Of a DNA stretch of 64,000 nucleotides, positions 16,431 to 24,794 are shown piece by piece. Positions within the stretch are counted from its first letter, which is position 1, and each line of letters begins with the position of its first letter. The notes beneath the pieces are model-generated. The model saw only the letters and a list, made by a program, of their open reading frames with translations, had not been told where the DNA came from and made no database searches. Source of the DNA: Winogradskyella algicola. GTDB lineage: Bacteria > Bacteroidota > Bacteroidia > Flavobacteriales > Flavobacteriaceae. The stretch is from NCBI RefSeq assembly GCF_005869935.1, contig NZ_SZQF01000003.1, positions 124,001 to 188,000 on the forward strand. The letters run 5' to 3'. The translations under genes and the position numbers were made by a program.

Positions 16431-17603
16431 TTAATTCTTATTTGATTTTATTAATGACTTCATTGTTTTTTCGTCTTTGAATGAATAAATTCCTCCAGAA
16501 TAATCTCCGTTTTTAAAAATTAATAACTCTGCCATTGTTCCTTCATGATTCCAAACGTAAAGAGTTCCCTCACCATTTTTTAAAGTACCTTTTTCCTGAG
16601 AATTTCCATCAGGATCATAATTCGATATAACTGTCCAAGGAAGTCCATCTTTGTAAATACGTTTAGACCATTCTTTTCCGTTTTCATAATAGAAAATAAA
16701 TTCTCCATTAAATTTTGGTGCGAGTTCTAGTGTTTCTATAATTTGAGAAGAAGGAACAATTGCAGCAAATCCACCACCTAACGTACCATGAACTAACCCT
16801 ATTACTTTTGACTGTAGTCTGACAGGTTTATCATCAATTTTAGGCATATTATCAGGTGTTTTCATTATTTCCATTACAGGACCTCCACTGAAACCACCAA
16901 TGCTTGGGTCATCCATGATAATAAAAGGGTTAACTACACTATTATCAAATCGAGGAAAATAAACAATATCACTAGCTGAATGTGTATTTATAGTAATTGG
17001 TGAAATTGAAGAAGGTGTTAAGCCTAATCCAAGAGGAAAACCAAGAATAGTTAATTCATTAAACCTATTTGGTGCAATCAACTTTCTTTCAAGGAAATCA
17101 TAGTCTATTGGGTTAACATCTTCTATAACCTCTTTAAATGTCCCTAAATGTAAAACAGCTATATCAGCAGTTTTGTGTCTAGTCCAATTCAATTGCTTAG
17201 GAAGTGTTTTGTCTTTTCTTAAATCTGAAATGATAAACTCTTTTTTTTGTCCATCCAAACCTTGGAATTTAATTGAGCTTGAACTATTCAATATTCTTGC
17301 TACATGCTCTGCTGTTACAAGGTATACATCAATACCTCTCATTATAAAAAAGCCACTGCCATTAGCAGGCTTTTTATTCTCAAATATTTCGCCCGTCCAA
17401 GGGTCTCTGTAGACTACCTCATATAATTTTCCATTTATCTTTTCAGTTTTAGATGATTTTTCACTTAAATATACTATGGAACTAAAGTAATCTCTTAATT
17501 CATCATCATTTACTCTGTATTGAGAATAGCAAATAGAATTAAAAAAAATTAAAGAGAAAAGAATTAACTTCTTGAAAGATTGACTATTATTTTTTAAAAT
17601 CAT
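16431..17603 (-). CDS. Periplasmic trypsin-like serine protease with C-terminal YwqK/MORN-like repeats
   Basis: 390 residues. Signal peptide 1-27 (ending CYSQ). The trypsin-like domain has His100 (VTAEHVA), Asp147 (TADIAVL) and Ser239 (GGFSGGP), a complete triad. Residues from about 290 form short repeats with FIFYYENGKEWSKRIYKDG and FKNGDYSGGIYSF, like YwqK/MORN repeats that often bind surfaces. There is no PDZ domain, unlike DegP. Its neighbours do not suggest a substrate. It could cleave a specific envelope protein. Confidence 0.8.
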   Translation of the reverse strand: MILKNNSQSFKKLILFSLIFFNSICYSQYRVNDDELRDYFSSIVYLSEKSSKTEKINGKLYEVVYRDPWTGEIFENKKPANGSGFFIMRGIDVYLVTAEHVARILNSSSSIKFQGLDGQKKEFIISDLRKDKTLPKQLNWTRHKTADIAVLHLGTFKEVIEDVNPIDYDFLERKLIAPNRFNELTILGFPLGLGLTPSSISPITINTHSASDIVYFPRFDNSVVNPFIIMDDPSIGGFSGGPVMEIMKTPDNMPKIDDKPVRLQSKVIGLVHGTLGGGFAAIVPSSQIIETLELAPKFNGEFIFYYENGKEWSKRIYKDGLPWTVISNYDPDGNSQEKGTLKNGEGTLYVWNHEGTMAELLIFKNGDYSGGIYSFKDEKTMKSLIKSNKN

Positions 17604-17677
17604 TTTGTTTAAGTATTAATGACAACGTTAAGATATGCTTCAGTTTCAATGAAATAAATCGATTGATCCCAAAACAA

Positions 17678-17702
17678 CACTTCGACTGCGCTCAGTGTGA
17701 CA
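17678..17702. repeat. CTTCGACTGCGCTCAG repeat, intergenic copy
   Basis: A 25-base sequence beginning CACTTCG and ending GTGTGACA. An identical 25-base copy lies in frame inside ade at 58497-58521, and the core recurs after dnaK at 30213-30235. The ends are partly self-complementary (CACT / AGTG). Confidence 0.85.
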
Positions 17703-17773
17703 ATTCATTACAAGTAAGCAAGTTAAGCTAAAAAACCAACAAGTCTATACGTAACTTTACGTAGTTTTAAACA

Positions 17774-18409
17774 TTATTGTAAACGCTTTACAAACTCTAA
17801 AGTCTTAGAAGCTGCCATGCCATTTGGGTTGCAGCCTAACTTGCCCTCTGGTATTTCTATTCCTAACTCTTTATAGTGTGTTACCCAACCGTTGTGGAAG
17901 CTATCGGTTTCAGCATTTTTAAAGGTCATAGGTTCTAGGGTAAACACACCATCTTCTTTAAACAATTCGTAGATATACTCTGAGCAGTAATAGCCTTTGT
18001 CTTCTAAAATGTAGGTGACGTTATAAGGCTCACCAAGTAATGTTTTGGCTTTAGAAATGGCGTTTTTAACTTGTTGTTGAGTAATGTCTTTAATTCGGTA
18101 AATATCTGCTGTATAATTTGAAGAATCGTCTGGTTTTAAAAATAACTCTAAGGGCTCTTTTACTACACCTTTGCCTAAATCTGAGTGGTAAACAAAAACA
18201 TTTTCATCCTCTACACTACAAATGCCCATGTGCGTATAGTTTGTAGCTTTTTCGGTTTGTGTTACCTCATTAATGGCTTCAGACAAATCACTTTGCGATG
18301 CACCTCTAAAGACAATATCACCAGATTTAATAGTGGTTGCTGTTGTGCAAGACATTATTAAAATTAGAACAATGAGTAATGCTGTTTTTGATAATATGCT
18401 AATCTTCAA
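17774..18409 (-). CDS. YiiX/YebB-like NlpC/P60-related lipoprotein
   Basis: 211 residues. Signal with lipobox IMSC (Cys21). The papain-like fold of the YiiX family is circularly permuted, with IKSGDIVFRG at the start, His60 in NYTHMGI and Cys142 in GYYCSEYIYELF as the catalytic pair, and LLGEPYN between. Such enzymes act on amide or ester bonds; some are amidases or lipid-acting. The only plausible start is TTG at 18409, because the next Met is Met19 inside the signal. It stands alone, with a repeat downstream. Confidence 0.82.
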   Translation of the reverse strand: MKISILSKTALLIVLILIMSCTTATTIKSGDIVFRGASQSDLSEAINEVTQTEKATNYTHMGICSVEDENVFVYHSDLGKGVVKEPLELFLKPDDSSNYTADIYRIKDITQQQVKNAISKAKTLLGEPYNVTYILEDKGYYCSEYIYELFKEDGVFTLEPMTFKNAETDSFHNGWVTHYKELGIEIPEGKLGCNPNGMAASKTLEFVKRLQ

Positions 18410-18538
18410 ACTTTTGCCAATTTACGTGTATAATACAACGAAATTAGAGCTTTTATCGTAAAAATATAAGTCCTGCCGAGAATTTTAAGCATTCCATAGC
18501 TAAACGGCTATTTTACGCTCAACCAATCTATTATACCT

Positions 18539-18907
18539 ATGAAAACTATCGTTTTATGCTTTATGTTGTTCTGTTTTAGTGTCAGTTCAGCACAGATTAC
18601 CTTAGAAGATGACGGCTTACATTTTGCAGTTGGTGCTGCTATCTCTAGCGGAACGTATGCTTATGTGTATTCTAAAACCCAAAATAAGAGTAAAGCCTTT
18701 TGGTTTAGTTTCGGTTTGTCGTCGTTAGCCGGTTTTGCAAAAGAATTCTACGACGGTAATATAATTTCAGGAAAATTTGACAATAGTGAAATGATCTCAA
18801 CCATGCTGGGTGGACTTTCGGCGAGTTATACCTTTAATATTTTTACAGGTAAGCGCAAAAAGAAAAAACGAGAAGAAGAACTGGCTGTTTTACGTTATAA
18901 GCCTTAA
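18539..18907 (+). CDS. YfiM/DUF2279-like small membrane-associated protein
   Basis: 122 residues. Signal peptide 1-19 (SVSSAQ). Then DDGLHFAVGAAISSGTYAY and SFGLSSLAGFAKEFYDG, where the spaced His, Gly-rich helix and KE-x-YD block resemble the YfiM/DUF2279 family. It has a very basic C-terminal tail (KRKKKKREEE). Function is unknown. The gene is isolated between two minus-strand genes. Confidence 0.6.
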   Translation: MKTIVLCFMLFCFSVSSAQITLEDDGLHFAVGAAISSGTYAYVYSKTQNKSKAFWFSFGLSSLAGFAKEFYDGNIISGKFDNSEMISTMLGGLSASYTFNIFTGKRKKKKREEELAVLRYKP

Positions 18908-18997
18908 TATATTTTCATCAGATGTCAGTTCAAGTAAAACTCTAAACACATTTTATATCGAGAACTGTTGAGAAAAAATTAGACTAACTTCTGAAAC

Positions 18998-19945
18998 TTA
19001 ATTGACAAGCTTAGCTACAATAGCCTTTACTGGTAATATTTCTTTGGTATGCTCAATACTTGGTCCGGCAACCCAAACGGTTTTATAAGTGGCTTTTTTC
19101 GCAGCTTTTTCAGTAGCTTTCATACCTATTGAAAAACGAATCATTTTTACCCACTTCTTCAGCTTTCGATTTTTGTTAAGCAGGTTTTCTATCCAAGTAG
19201 CTTTAGTACCAATTTTTTGAACATAAGGTGTATTAATCACAGTACAAGGAGTACCTGAGATGCGCTCTGTCATTACAATATCTTCAGCACCATAATCTAC
19301 ACAAGCTTGCTTATACTCATCGGTAACTCCTGCTTCTTCTGATGCTATAAACGGACTACCAACCGATACTCCTGAAGCACCATAACTTAACATTTTGTCT
19401 ATATCTGCTTTGCAACCTACTCCACCAGCAGAGATCACAGGAATAGATAATTCTTTGTTCAATAAACTCGTTAGCTCCTCTGGTGACATATTACCTCTAT
19501 GACCACCAGCTTCGTTGTTTACAGCAATAGCAGCATCAGCCCCTAAACTTTCTACTTTTTTAGCAAACCTTAAATCGGTAACATCACAAAACACTTTAAT
19601 TCCGGCTTTATGAGCTTGTTTTATGGTTTCTTCCGGACTTCCTAATGAGGTAATGATAAAATCGCAACCTTCTTCGCAAAGTACCTCAAGCTGCCCTTTG
19701 TATTTAATATTAGACTTGTTTACAATAAGGTTAAAACCAAACGAACCGCCTTCTACTTTATTTGCCTTTAACGCTTTAATGGCTGCTCTTAACTCTTCTA
19801 AGGTTCTGTAGTTGAGCGCAGGTATACAACCAGCTATACCAGCTTTCATGGCTTCTGTAACCATAGCAACATTAGACACCAAAAACATTGGTGCTTGTAT
19901 TACAGGATATTTTATATTGAGTAGTTCGGTTAGTTTAGTTTGCAT
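18998..19945 (-). CDS. Nitronate monooxygenase / FMN-dependent NPD family enzyme
   Basis: 315 residues with a TIM barrel. It begins KYPVIQAPMFLVSNVAMV, has GSFGFNLIVNK, INNEAGGHRG-type phosphate or FMN contacts (AVNNEAGGHRGNM), SAGGVGCKADI and GASGVSVGSPFIAS. These are the marks of 2-nitropropane-dioxygenase-like flavoproteins, which oxidise nitronates such as propionate 3-nitronate. It has its own promoter, with a perfect palindrome upstream of the -7 box. Confidence 0.88.
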   Translation of the reverse strand: MQTKLTELLNIKYPVIQAPMFLVSNVAMVTEAMKAGIAGCIPALNYRTLEELRAAIKALKANKVEGGSFGFNLIVNKSNIKYKGQLEVLCEEGCDFIITSLGSPEETIKQAHKAGIKVFCDVTDLRFAKKVESLGADAAIAVNNEAGGHRGNMSPEELTSLLNKELSIPVISAGGVGCKADIDKMLSYGASGVSVGSPFIASEEAGVTDEYKQACVDYGAEDIVMTERISGTPCTVINTPYVQKIGTKATWIENLLNKNRKLKKWVKMIRFSIGMKATEKAAKKATYKTVWVAGPSIEHTKEILPVKAIVAKLVN

Positions 19946-19961
19946 CTTAATTTAATTTATT

Positions 19962-19990
19962 CAAATATAAAAAATATTATGCATGCATAA
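19962..19990 (-). promoter_or_regulatory. Nitronate monooxygenase promoter with palindromic operator candidate
   Basis: The -7 box TATATTTG is the complement of 19962-19969. The perfect 14-bp palindrome TTATGCATGCATAA (19977-19990) lies 7 bases upstream of it, over the promoter spacer. A near copy, TATGCGTGCATA, sits in the promoter at 7782-7793. Confidence 0.5.
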
Positions 19991-19995
19991 CACTT

Positions 19996-21225
19996 TTATT
20001 CTAAAAAGCGATAGTATCCGCATTTTAAGTAAGCACCTTCTGGAAAGGTAACAGGATGATCTACATCGTGCTTTGTCTTTAAAATGGTTTCAAACAATCG
20101 ACCTTGAGCGTTTAAAGCATTTTGATTTAAATCGAAAAACGATTGTGCTGTAACTCTAGATGAGCACGAAGCCAGCACCAACAAACCTTGTTTTGCCGTT
20201 AGCTTTTCACCTAATTCTGCCAGCTGTTTATATTTCTTCTTTGCCAGTTCAATTTCACTTTGTTGCTTGGCAAAACTTGGTGGATCTATAACAACCACAT
20301 CAAACGTCTTTTTTTGCTTAATGAGGGTTTCCATTTCCACGAATGCATCACCTGAAATCGTTTTATGCACACCAGAATAGTCGTTTAATTTTCCATTTTC
20401 TCGAGCAACATCAAGCGCTTGTTTACTAATATCTAAGCTGGTGACTTCAGTAGCGCCATTAGCTAGTGCATGTACCGAAAATCCGCCAGCATAAGAAAAG
20501 ACATCGAGCATCGTTTTGCCTTTACTCCACTCACCAACGCGCTTTCTATTGTCTCTATGATCTAAAAAATAACCAGTTTTATGACCTTTTAAAACATTTG
20601 CGGAAAAATGTACTCCATGCTCTACAAACCTTACAACTTCATCTTCTAAGGTGCCATAAACCACTTCGCCATCTGTAAAATTATGATGATTACTATTTTC
20701 TAATTGTCTGCTTAGCCTTAACACTATGGTTTCAGCATTAGAGACCTTTTGAAGACTTTCTAAAATCCATTCTAAATATGGCAACCATATTTCGGAATAC
20801 AGTTTTACAACCAAAACGGTATCGTAAACATCTGCTATTAGACCTGGAAATCCGTCATTTTCACCAAACAACAACCGATAGCTGTTGGTTTGGGTTTCAA
20901 GTAGTTCTTCACGCTTGTGATAAGCAGTTTCTATTTTTTGTTGAAAAAATTCAGAATTAATAACCGCTTTGGTCTGCGCGTTATGAATCATTTTAATGCG
21001 AATTGGCGATTTGGCATCATATAACCCAATGCCAATAACCTTATTTTTATTCTTGCTAAAAACAATGGCAAGATCGCCAGTTTTGGCATCGTCATTTATC
21101 TTAACAATACTGTTAGAAAATACCCAAGGATGACCTTTTACAACAGATTGTTCACCTTTTGAATTGAGCTTTACAGCTAAGTTTTTAGGTTTTATTTCTA
21201 CTGAAAAGGATCTATTAAACGCCAT
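19996..21225 (-). CDS. RlmI-like class I rRNA large-subunit methyltransferase
   Basis: 409 residues. An N-terminal PUA domain (KGHPWVFSNSIVKIND, 20-100) is followed by an EEHEE-like linker domain and a SAM-dependent methyltransferase. It shows MLDVFSYAGGFSVHAL (SAM motif I), TSLDISKQAL (acidic loop) and VVIDPPSFAKQ (motif IV), with CSSRVT near the end (catalytic Cys). This is the layout of RlmI, which makes m5C1962 in 23S rRNA. The orthologous target is inferred. Confidence 0.88.
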   Translation of the reverse strand: MAFNRSFSVEIKPKNLAVKLNSKGEQSVVKGHPWVFSNSIVKINDDAKTGDLAIVFSKNKNKVIGIGLYDAKSPIRIKMIHNAQTKAVINSEFFQQKIETAYHKREELLETQTNSYRLLFGENDGFPGLIADVYDTVLVVKLYSEIWLPYLEWILESLQKVSNAETIVLRLSRQLENSNHHNFTDGEVVYGTLEDEVVRFVEHGVHFSANVLKGHKTGYFLDHRDNRKRVGEWSKGKTMLDVFSYAGGFSVHALANGATEVTSLDISKQALDVARENGKLNDYSGVHKTISGDAFVEMETLIKQKKTFDVVVIDPPSFAKQQSEIELAKKKYKQLAELGEKLTAKQGLLVLASCSSRVTAQSFFDLNQNALNAQGRLFETILKTKHDVDHPVTFPEGAYLKCGYYRFLE

Positions 21226-21440
21226 AAAATGAATAAATCTGAAATTTTGAATTCTAAGAATTTACCACAAAAATAGCTCTAAATAGCACAAGATTTTCAC
21301 ATTTAATGGATGAAATTACGCTGTTTAGCGTGATTACTGCTGTATTTAGCAATGATTGGATATATTCGAACCGTAACCAAATCTACTTTGACAATTCGAT
21401 TGTTGACCCTAGACCAATTAATTTGTCAAAACCTAATAAA

Positions 21441-22106
21441 ATGAAAAATATAGTAATTTATGGTGCTTCTGGCCATGCTAAAATGATTGTAGATATTATT
21501 CTGAAGAATAATGATTACAACCTCATCGGTTTTATAGATTCTTATAAACCCCTAAATTCTACAGTATATGGCCATAAAGTCATTGGAAATTTAGACTCGC
21601 TTTCTGTATTAGTTAAAAAATTTAATATCAAAGGTGTTGTCATAGGAATTGGTGACAATGATTTAAGATTAAATATTTATGAGAGCATCAAAAAAATAGC
21701 ACCAAGTATTGAGTTTGTGCCTATTGTTCATCCAAGTGCAATTTTAGCAGAGGATATATTAGTGCCAGAAGGTGCTGTTTTAATGGCTGGTACAATTGTA
21801 AATGCTAATGCCAAGCTTGGTAAGTTCTGTCTTTTGAATACGAAAGCATCATTGGGACACGATTCTGTAATGTCTGATTTTTCTAGCTTATCTTCTGGAG
21901 TTACTATTGCTGGGAATGTTAACATTGGATTTTGCTCATCTGTATGTTTAAGCGCATCAGTGAGCCAAGGTGTTACAATTGGAGATTATACAGTTATTGG
22001 TGGTGCTTCTTTGGTTTTAAAATCTATTGGAGATTTTAAATTAGCTTATGGTGTGCCTATCCATACCGAAAAGGATAGAAGTTTAGACTTAATGCATACT
22101 GCCTAA
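21441..22106 (+). CDS. NeuD-family sugar O-acyltransferase
   Basis: 221 residues from ATG 21441. The frame is open back to 21306 but that stretch lacks a good start and does not look like this family. A Rossmann-like PglD/NeuD N-terminus (NIVIYGASGHAKMIVDII, GFIDSYKPL) is followed by a left-handed beta-helix of hexapeptide repeats (about 110-205; VPEGAVLMAGTIVNAN). The catalytic His is in LGHDSVMSD. It transfers an acyl group to an amino or hydroxyl sugar in surface-glycan synthesis. It ends directly against the convergent CapK-like gene. Confidence 0.85.
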   Translation: MKNIVIYGASGHAKMIVDIILKNNDYNLIGFIDSYKPLNSTVYGHKVIGNLDSLSVLVKKFNIKGVVIGIGDNDLRLNIYESIKKIAPSIEFVPIVHPSAILAEDILVPEGAVLMAGTIVNANAKLGKFCLLNTKASLGHDSVMSDFSSLSSGVTIAGNVNIGFCSSVCLSASVSQGVTIGDYTVIGGASLVLKSIGDFKLAYGVPIHTEKDRSLDLMHTA

Positions 22107-23390
22107 TTACTTGTAGTACTCGTTTACTACTTCGCGTCGTTTACCAGATGATAAAAGCGGAATTTCGTTTACATAGTTAATCTTTATAACAGCAGCATCA
22201 CCAAAATGAGCTTTAAAATCTGTGATGATTTTGGCTTCATCAACTTTAGTATCTGTGTTGAGATTGATGTGATACTCAGTCTTCGTTTTTTGAATGAGTT
22301 GAAACTGTCTAAACTTACCATAATCCATTAACCGCAATGACAAGTGTGATGGAATTAAATTGCCTTTAGTATCGTAAAGCTGATCTACTTTTCTACCTGA
22401 AATATTAGTAAAGTATTGTATTCCATTTTCTTCTTCCATAATACCAATATCACCTGTATCGTAACGCAACAAAGGTGTTGCAAAATTATATAGATCTGTA
22501 AGCACTATTCGTCCTGGTTGGCCATTTGACACCGAAGCGTCTGAATCTAACTCTAAAACTTCCATAACGTAACTAGAATCATTAATTCTGAAGCGTTGGT
22601 CGTTAGGACTAACTTGTTGTGCCATGATACCTGTTTCGTTATTGGAATAACGCGACAAAGGTGTTACACCAAAATAGTGTTTTGTCTGATTTCTGGTATA
22701 ATCATTTAAGGCTTCAGACATGGTGATTATGGACTTGGTCTTAAATTGAATTGGGTTGTGCTCTAACCTATCTATGTACTTACAAATCTTTTCTAAAGCT
22801 GTTGGATAAGTCAAAAAACTAATCTCTTCATTTCGTTTATTCAATTTTAAAATCAGCTGCTCTATACCTTTATCTGAAAGATTGAGAATGTTCCATGGCA
22901 TAAAGTTTTTTAATAAAAAATTGAATCGCAATTTGCTATCAATACGCTTTGGCCAAATTCTGATAAAGGCTAAAAAATCACCTACTTCATAACCCGATTT
23001 CTTTGAAAAGTAAATATTATCAACCTGAACTTTATAAACCTTTTCAGGATTTTGATAAAGACTAAAAGGTGAACCTGTTGAACCACTTGTTGAAGCTATT
23101 TTACATGCTTTCTTTTTAAATTTTGAAGAAAAGAAGGCATCGGAGTCTTCTCTGATGATATTCTTATTGATTATAGGAAAATCTTGAAGGGTTTCAAACT
23201 CTTTATTTTTGTAAAATGATGTGGTCTGTTTTGCATGTGCAATCAACTTATTCAATTGTTTTGCATTTTCAGCTTTAGACCATTCTCGATTCTCTGCCTC
23301 TAAAATTGCGTGAGTTTGAGTACACAACTGCTTTAAAGGCTGACCTTTAATTTTATCAAGAAACCAAAAAATGTTTCGTCTTAAATTCAA
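22107..23390 (-). CDS. CapK-like AMP-forming ligase (phenylacetate-CoA ligase family), copy A
   Basis: 427 residues. Adenylation-enzyme motifs are STSGSTGSPFSLY (P-loop), YSNNETGIMAQQ, LLRYDTGDIGIM and the C-terminal SGKRREVVNEYYK (Lys). This is the CapK/PaaK-like group found in capsule and O-antigen loci, where the acid substrate is generally unknown. No in-frame ATG exists near the N-terminus. The only start is TTG at 23390, aligned with the NLRRNIFW that is conserved in its paralogue (NLRQKIFW). The paralogue lies 1.4 kb away, with a multi-TM gene between. Confidence 0.85.
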   Translation of the reverse strand: MNLRRNIFWFLDKIKGQPLKQLCTQTHAILEAENREWSKAENAKQLNKLIAHAKQTTSFYKNKEFETLQDFPIINKNIIREDSDAFFSSKFKKKACKIASTSGSTGSPFSLYQNPEKVYKVQVDNIYFSKKSGYEVGDFLAFIRIWPKRIDSKLRFNFLLKNFMPWNILNLSDKGIEQLILKLNKRNEEISFLTYPTALEKICKYIDRLEHNPIQFKTKSIITMSEALNDYTRNQTKHYFGVTPLSRYSNNETGIMAQQVSPNDQRFRINDSSYVMEVLELDSDASVSNGQPGRIVLTDLYNFATPLLRYDTGDIGIMEEENGIQYFTNISGRKVDQLYDTKGNLIPSHLSLRLMDYGKFRQFQLIQKTKTEYHINLNTDTKVDEAKIITDFKAHFGDAAVIKINYVNEIPLLSSGKRREVVNEYYK

Positions 23391-23417
23391 TAGAAAATGT
23401 ATTTATTTGAGCCTCAA

Positions 23418-24794
23418 TTACTCAGACCACTTGTACAAATCAAAATACTCTGAGGTGTACAAAAGTATACTATTTTCAGGGACTGAAGGATTAAAAAAGG
23501 GACTTCCTGGACCAGGATACAAATCGTTGTGACCTTTGTTTTGCCTCAATAATAAAACCTCATCATATTTAGAAGTTATAGATTCATCAACCTTTAGATG
23601 AGCTTGTCCAACTTTAGTTTTTAGTTGCCAAACTACCCACCAATCAAGACCATGCCTCACCATAACAATCGTCTTATATGGATTCTGAATTTTTGCTTTC
23701 ATTACAACTAAATCATTGTAAGATTCAACGCTTATGCTATTCTGTTTTGGAAGAATAAGATTATAAGCTATTGATATTCCAATAAATACACATAGCAAAA
23801 CAACAAACTTTGATTTGTATGATGCTTTTAGGTATGGATACACTAAAATCAAGGCAATTAACTGTGGTATAAACAACATGAGGTTAAAGCGTCTCCATAG
23901 TTCAAAACGCAATAATGGAATTGACAACAAAGCAATAAACCACAAAAATATTGTAAACAATTGCTTTTGCCTGGTTTCTACTTTTGAATTTCTAATAGCT
24001 AAAAACAACACCAAACCAATTAAAATACTTAAAATAAAACTAGCAATACCAGCAGGATAGAAAGCAATTCGCCATGGTAAACCAAACCACTCTTCAAAAA
24101 TATTAATCGCGTTAAATGCTCTAAACGGATCTAACCACCAGACAATGGCGAACCCTAAAAATGCTGTTATAAGAATCGGAGCAATAGCTTTTACCTTATA
24201 TGCCGAAATCAAATATATCACAAGGAAAATAATAGATATCGCAAATACACCAAAATGTGTAAACGCAATCAAGAATAGGACTAAAAGTATAAACAATCCA
24301 TGTTTTGCTGATTTGTCCTCAAAAAACTTCAGAAATAAGTACATAAAGTACGCAAATCCAACAATTGCATAGGCGTTTTTCATCATCTCTGCGCCTAAAT
24401 AAAGTGGCGAAAACGAGAATAATGCGAATGCAACGATTATGTATTCAAAAGATTTTGGCAACTCAAATTCAAGATAGTTATTGATTAACTTATATAATGG
24501 AATAACCAATAAAGGAATACTAAGTGCACCTAATATTTTAATTCCTAAAATAATAAGATATTCTATAGACTGTGAAGGAAGAAATAAGGTCAAAACCTTT
24601 ACAAACAATGCATTGATGTAGAATATTAAAGGCATATCATTCATGGCTAAATGACCTTGCTCTAAAATGTTTCTAACCTGTACAGGATAGTAACCTCCAT
24701 TAATACCTGTGATGATTGATGATTGAAATTCTTGAAACAATCTAAAACCAAAGACAAGCAATCCTAAGATGAAGTAAACGGTTTTCTTACCCAT
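23418..24794 (-). CDS. Polytopic membrane protein, GT-C-like
   Basis: 458 residues with at least ten hydrophobic helices spread over residues 1-345 and a soluble C-terminal part (about 345-458). The first loop reads GGYYPVQVRNILEQGHLAMNDMPLIFYINALF-like; its acidic pair near the membrane is the usual place of the catalytic Asp in GT-C glycosyltransferases. I do not recognise a named family. It is sandwiched between two CapK-like genes, overlapping the upstream one by one base, so it is part of a three-gene operon probably acting on a lipid-linked glycan. Confidence 0.6.
   Translation of the reverse strand: MGKKTVYFILGLLVFGFRLFQEFQSSIITGINGGYYPVQVRNILEQGHLAMNDMPLIFYINALFVKVLTLFLPSQSIEYLIILGIKILGALSIPLLVIPLYKLINNYLEFELPKSFEYIIVAFALFSFSPLYLGAEMMKNAYAIVGFAYFMYLFLKFFEDKSAKHGLFILLVLFLIAFTHFGVFAISIIFLVIYLISAYKVKAIAPILITAFLGFAIVWWLDPFRAFNAINIFEEWFGLPWRIAFYPAGIASFILSILIGLVLFLAIRNSKVETRQKQLFTIFLWFIALLSIPLLRFELWRRFNLMLFIPQLIALILVYPYLKASYKSKFVVLLCVFIGISIAYNLILPKQNSISVESYNDLVVMKAKIQNPYKTIVMVRHGLDWWVVWQLKTKVGQAHLKVDESITSKYDEVLLLRQNKGHNDLYPGPGSPFFNPSVPENSILLYTSEYFDLYKWSE

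Noticed and set aside
21306..21440. N-terminal extension of the NeuD-like protein from 21306
   Set aside because: The extension has no family similarity, and ATG 21441 begins exactly at the Rossmann strand.
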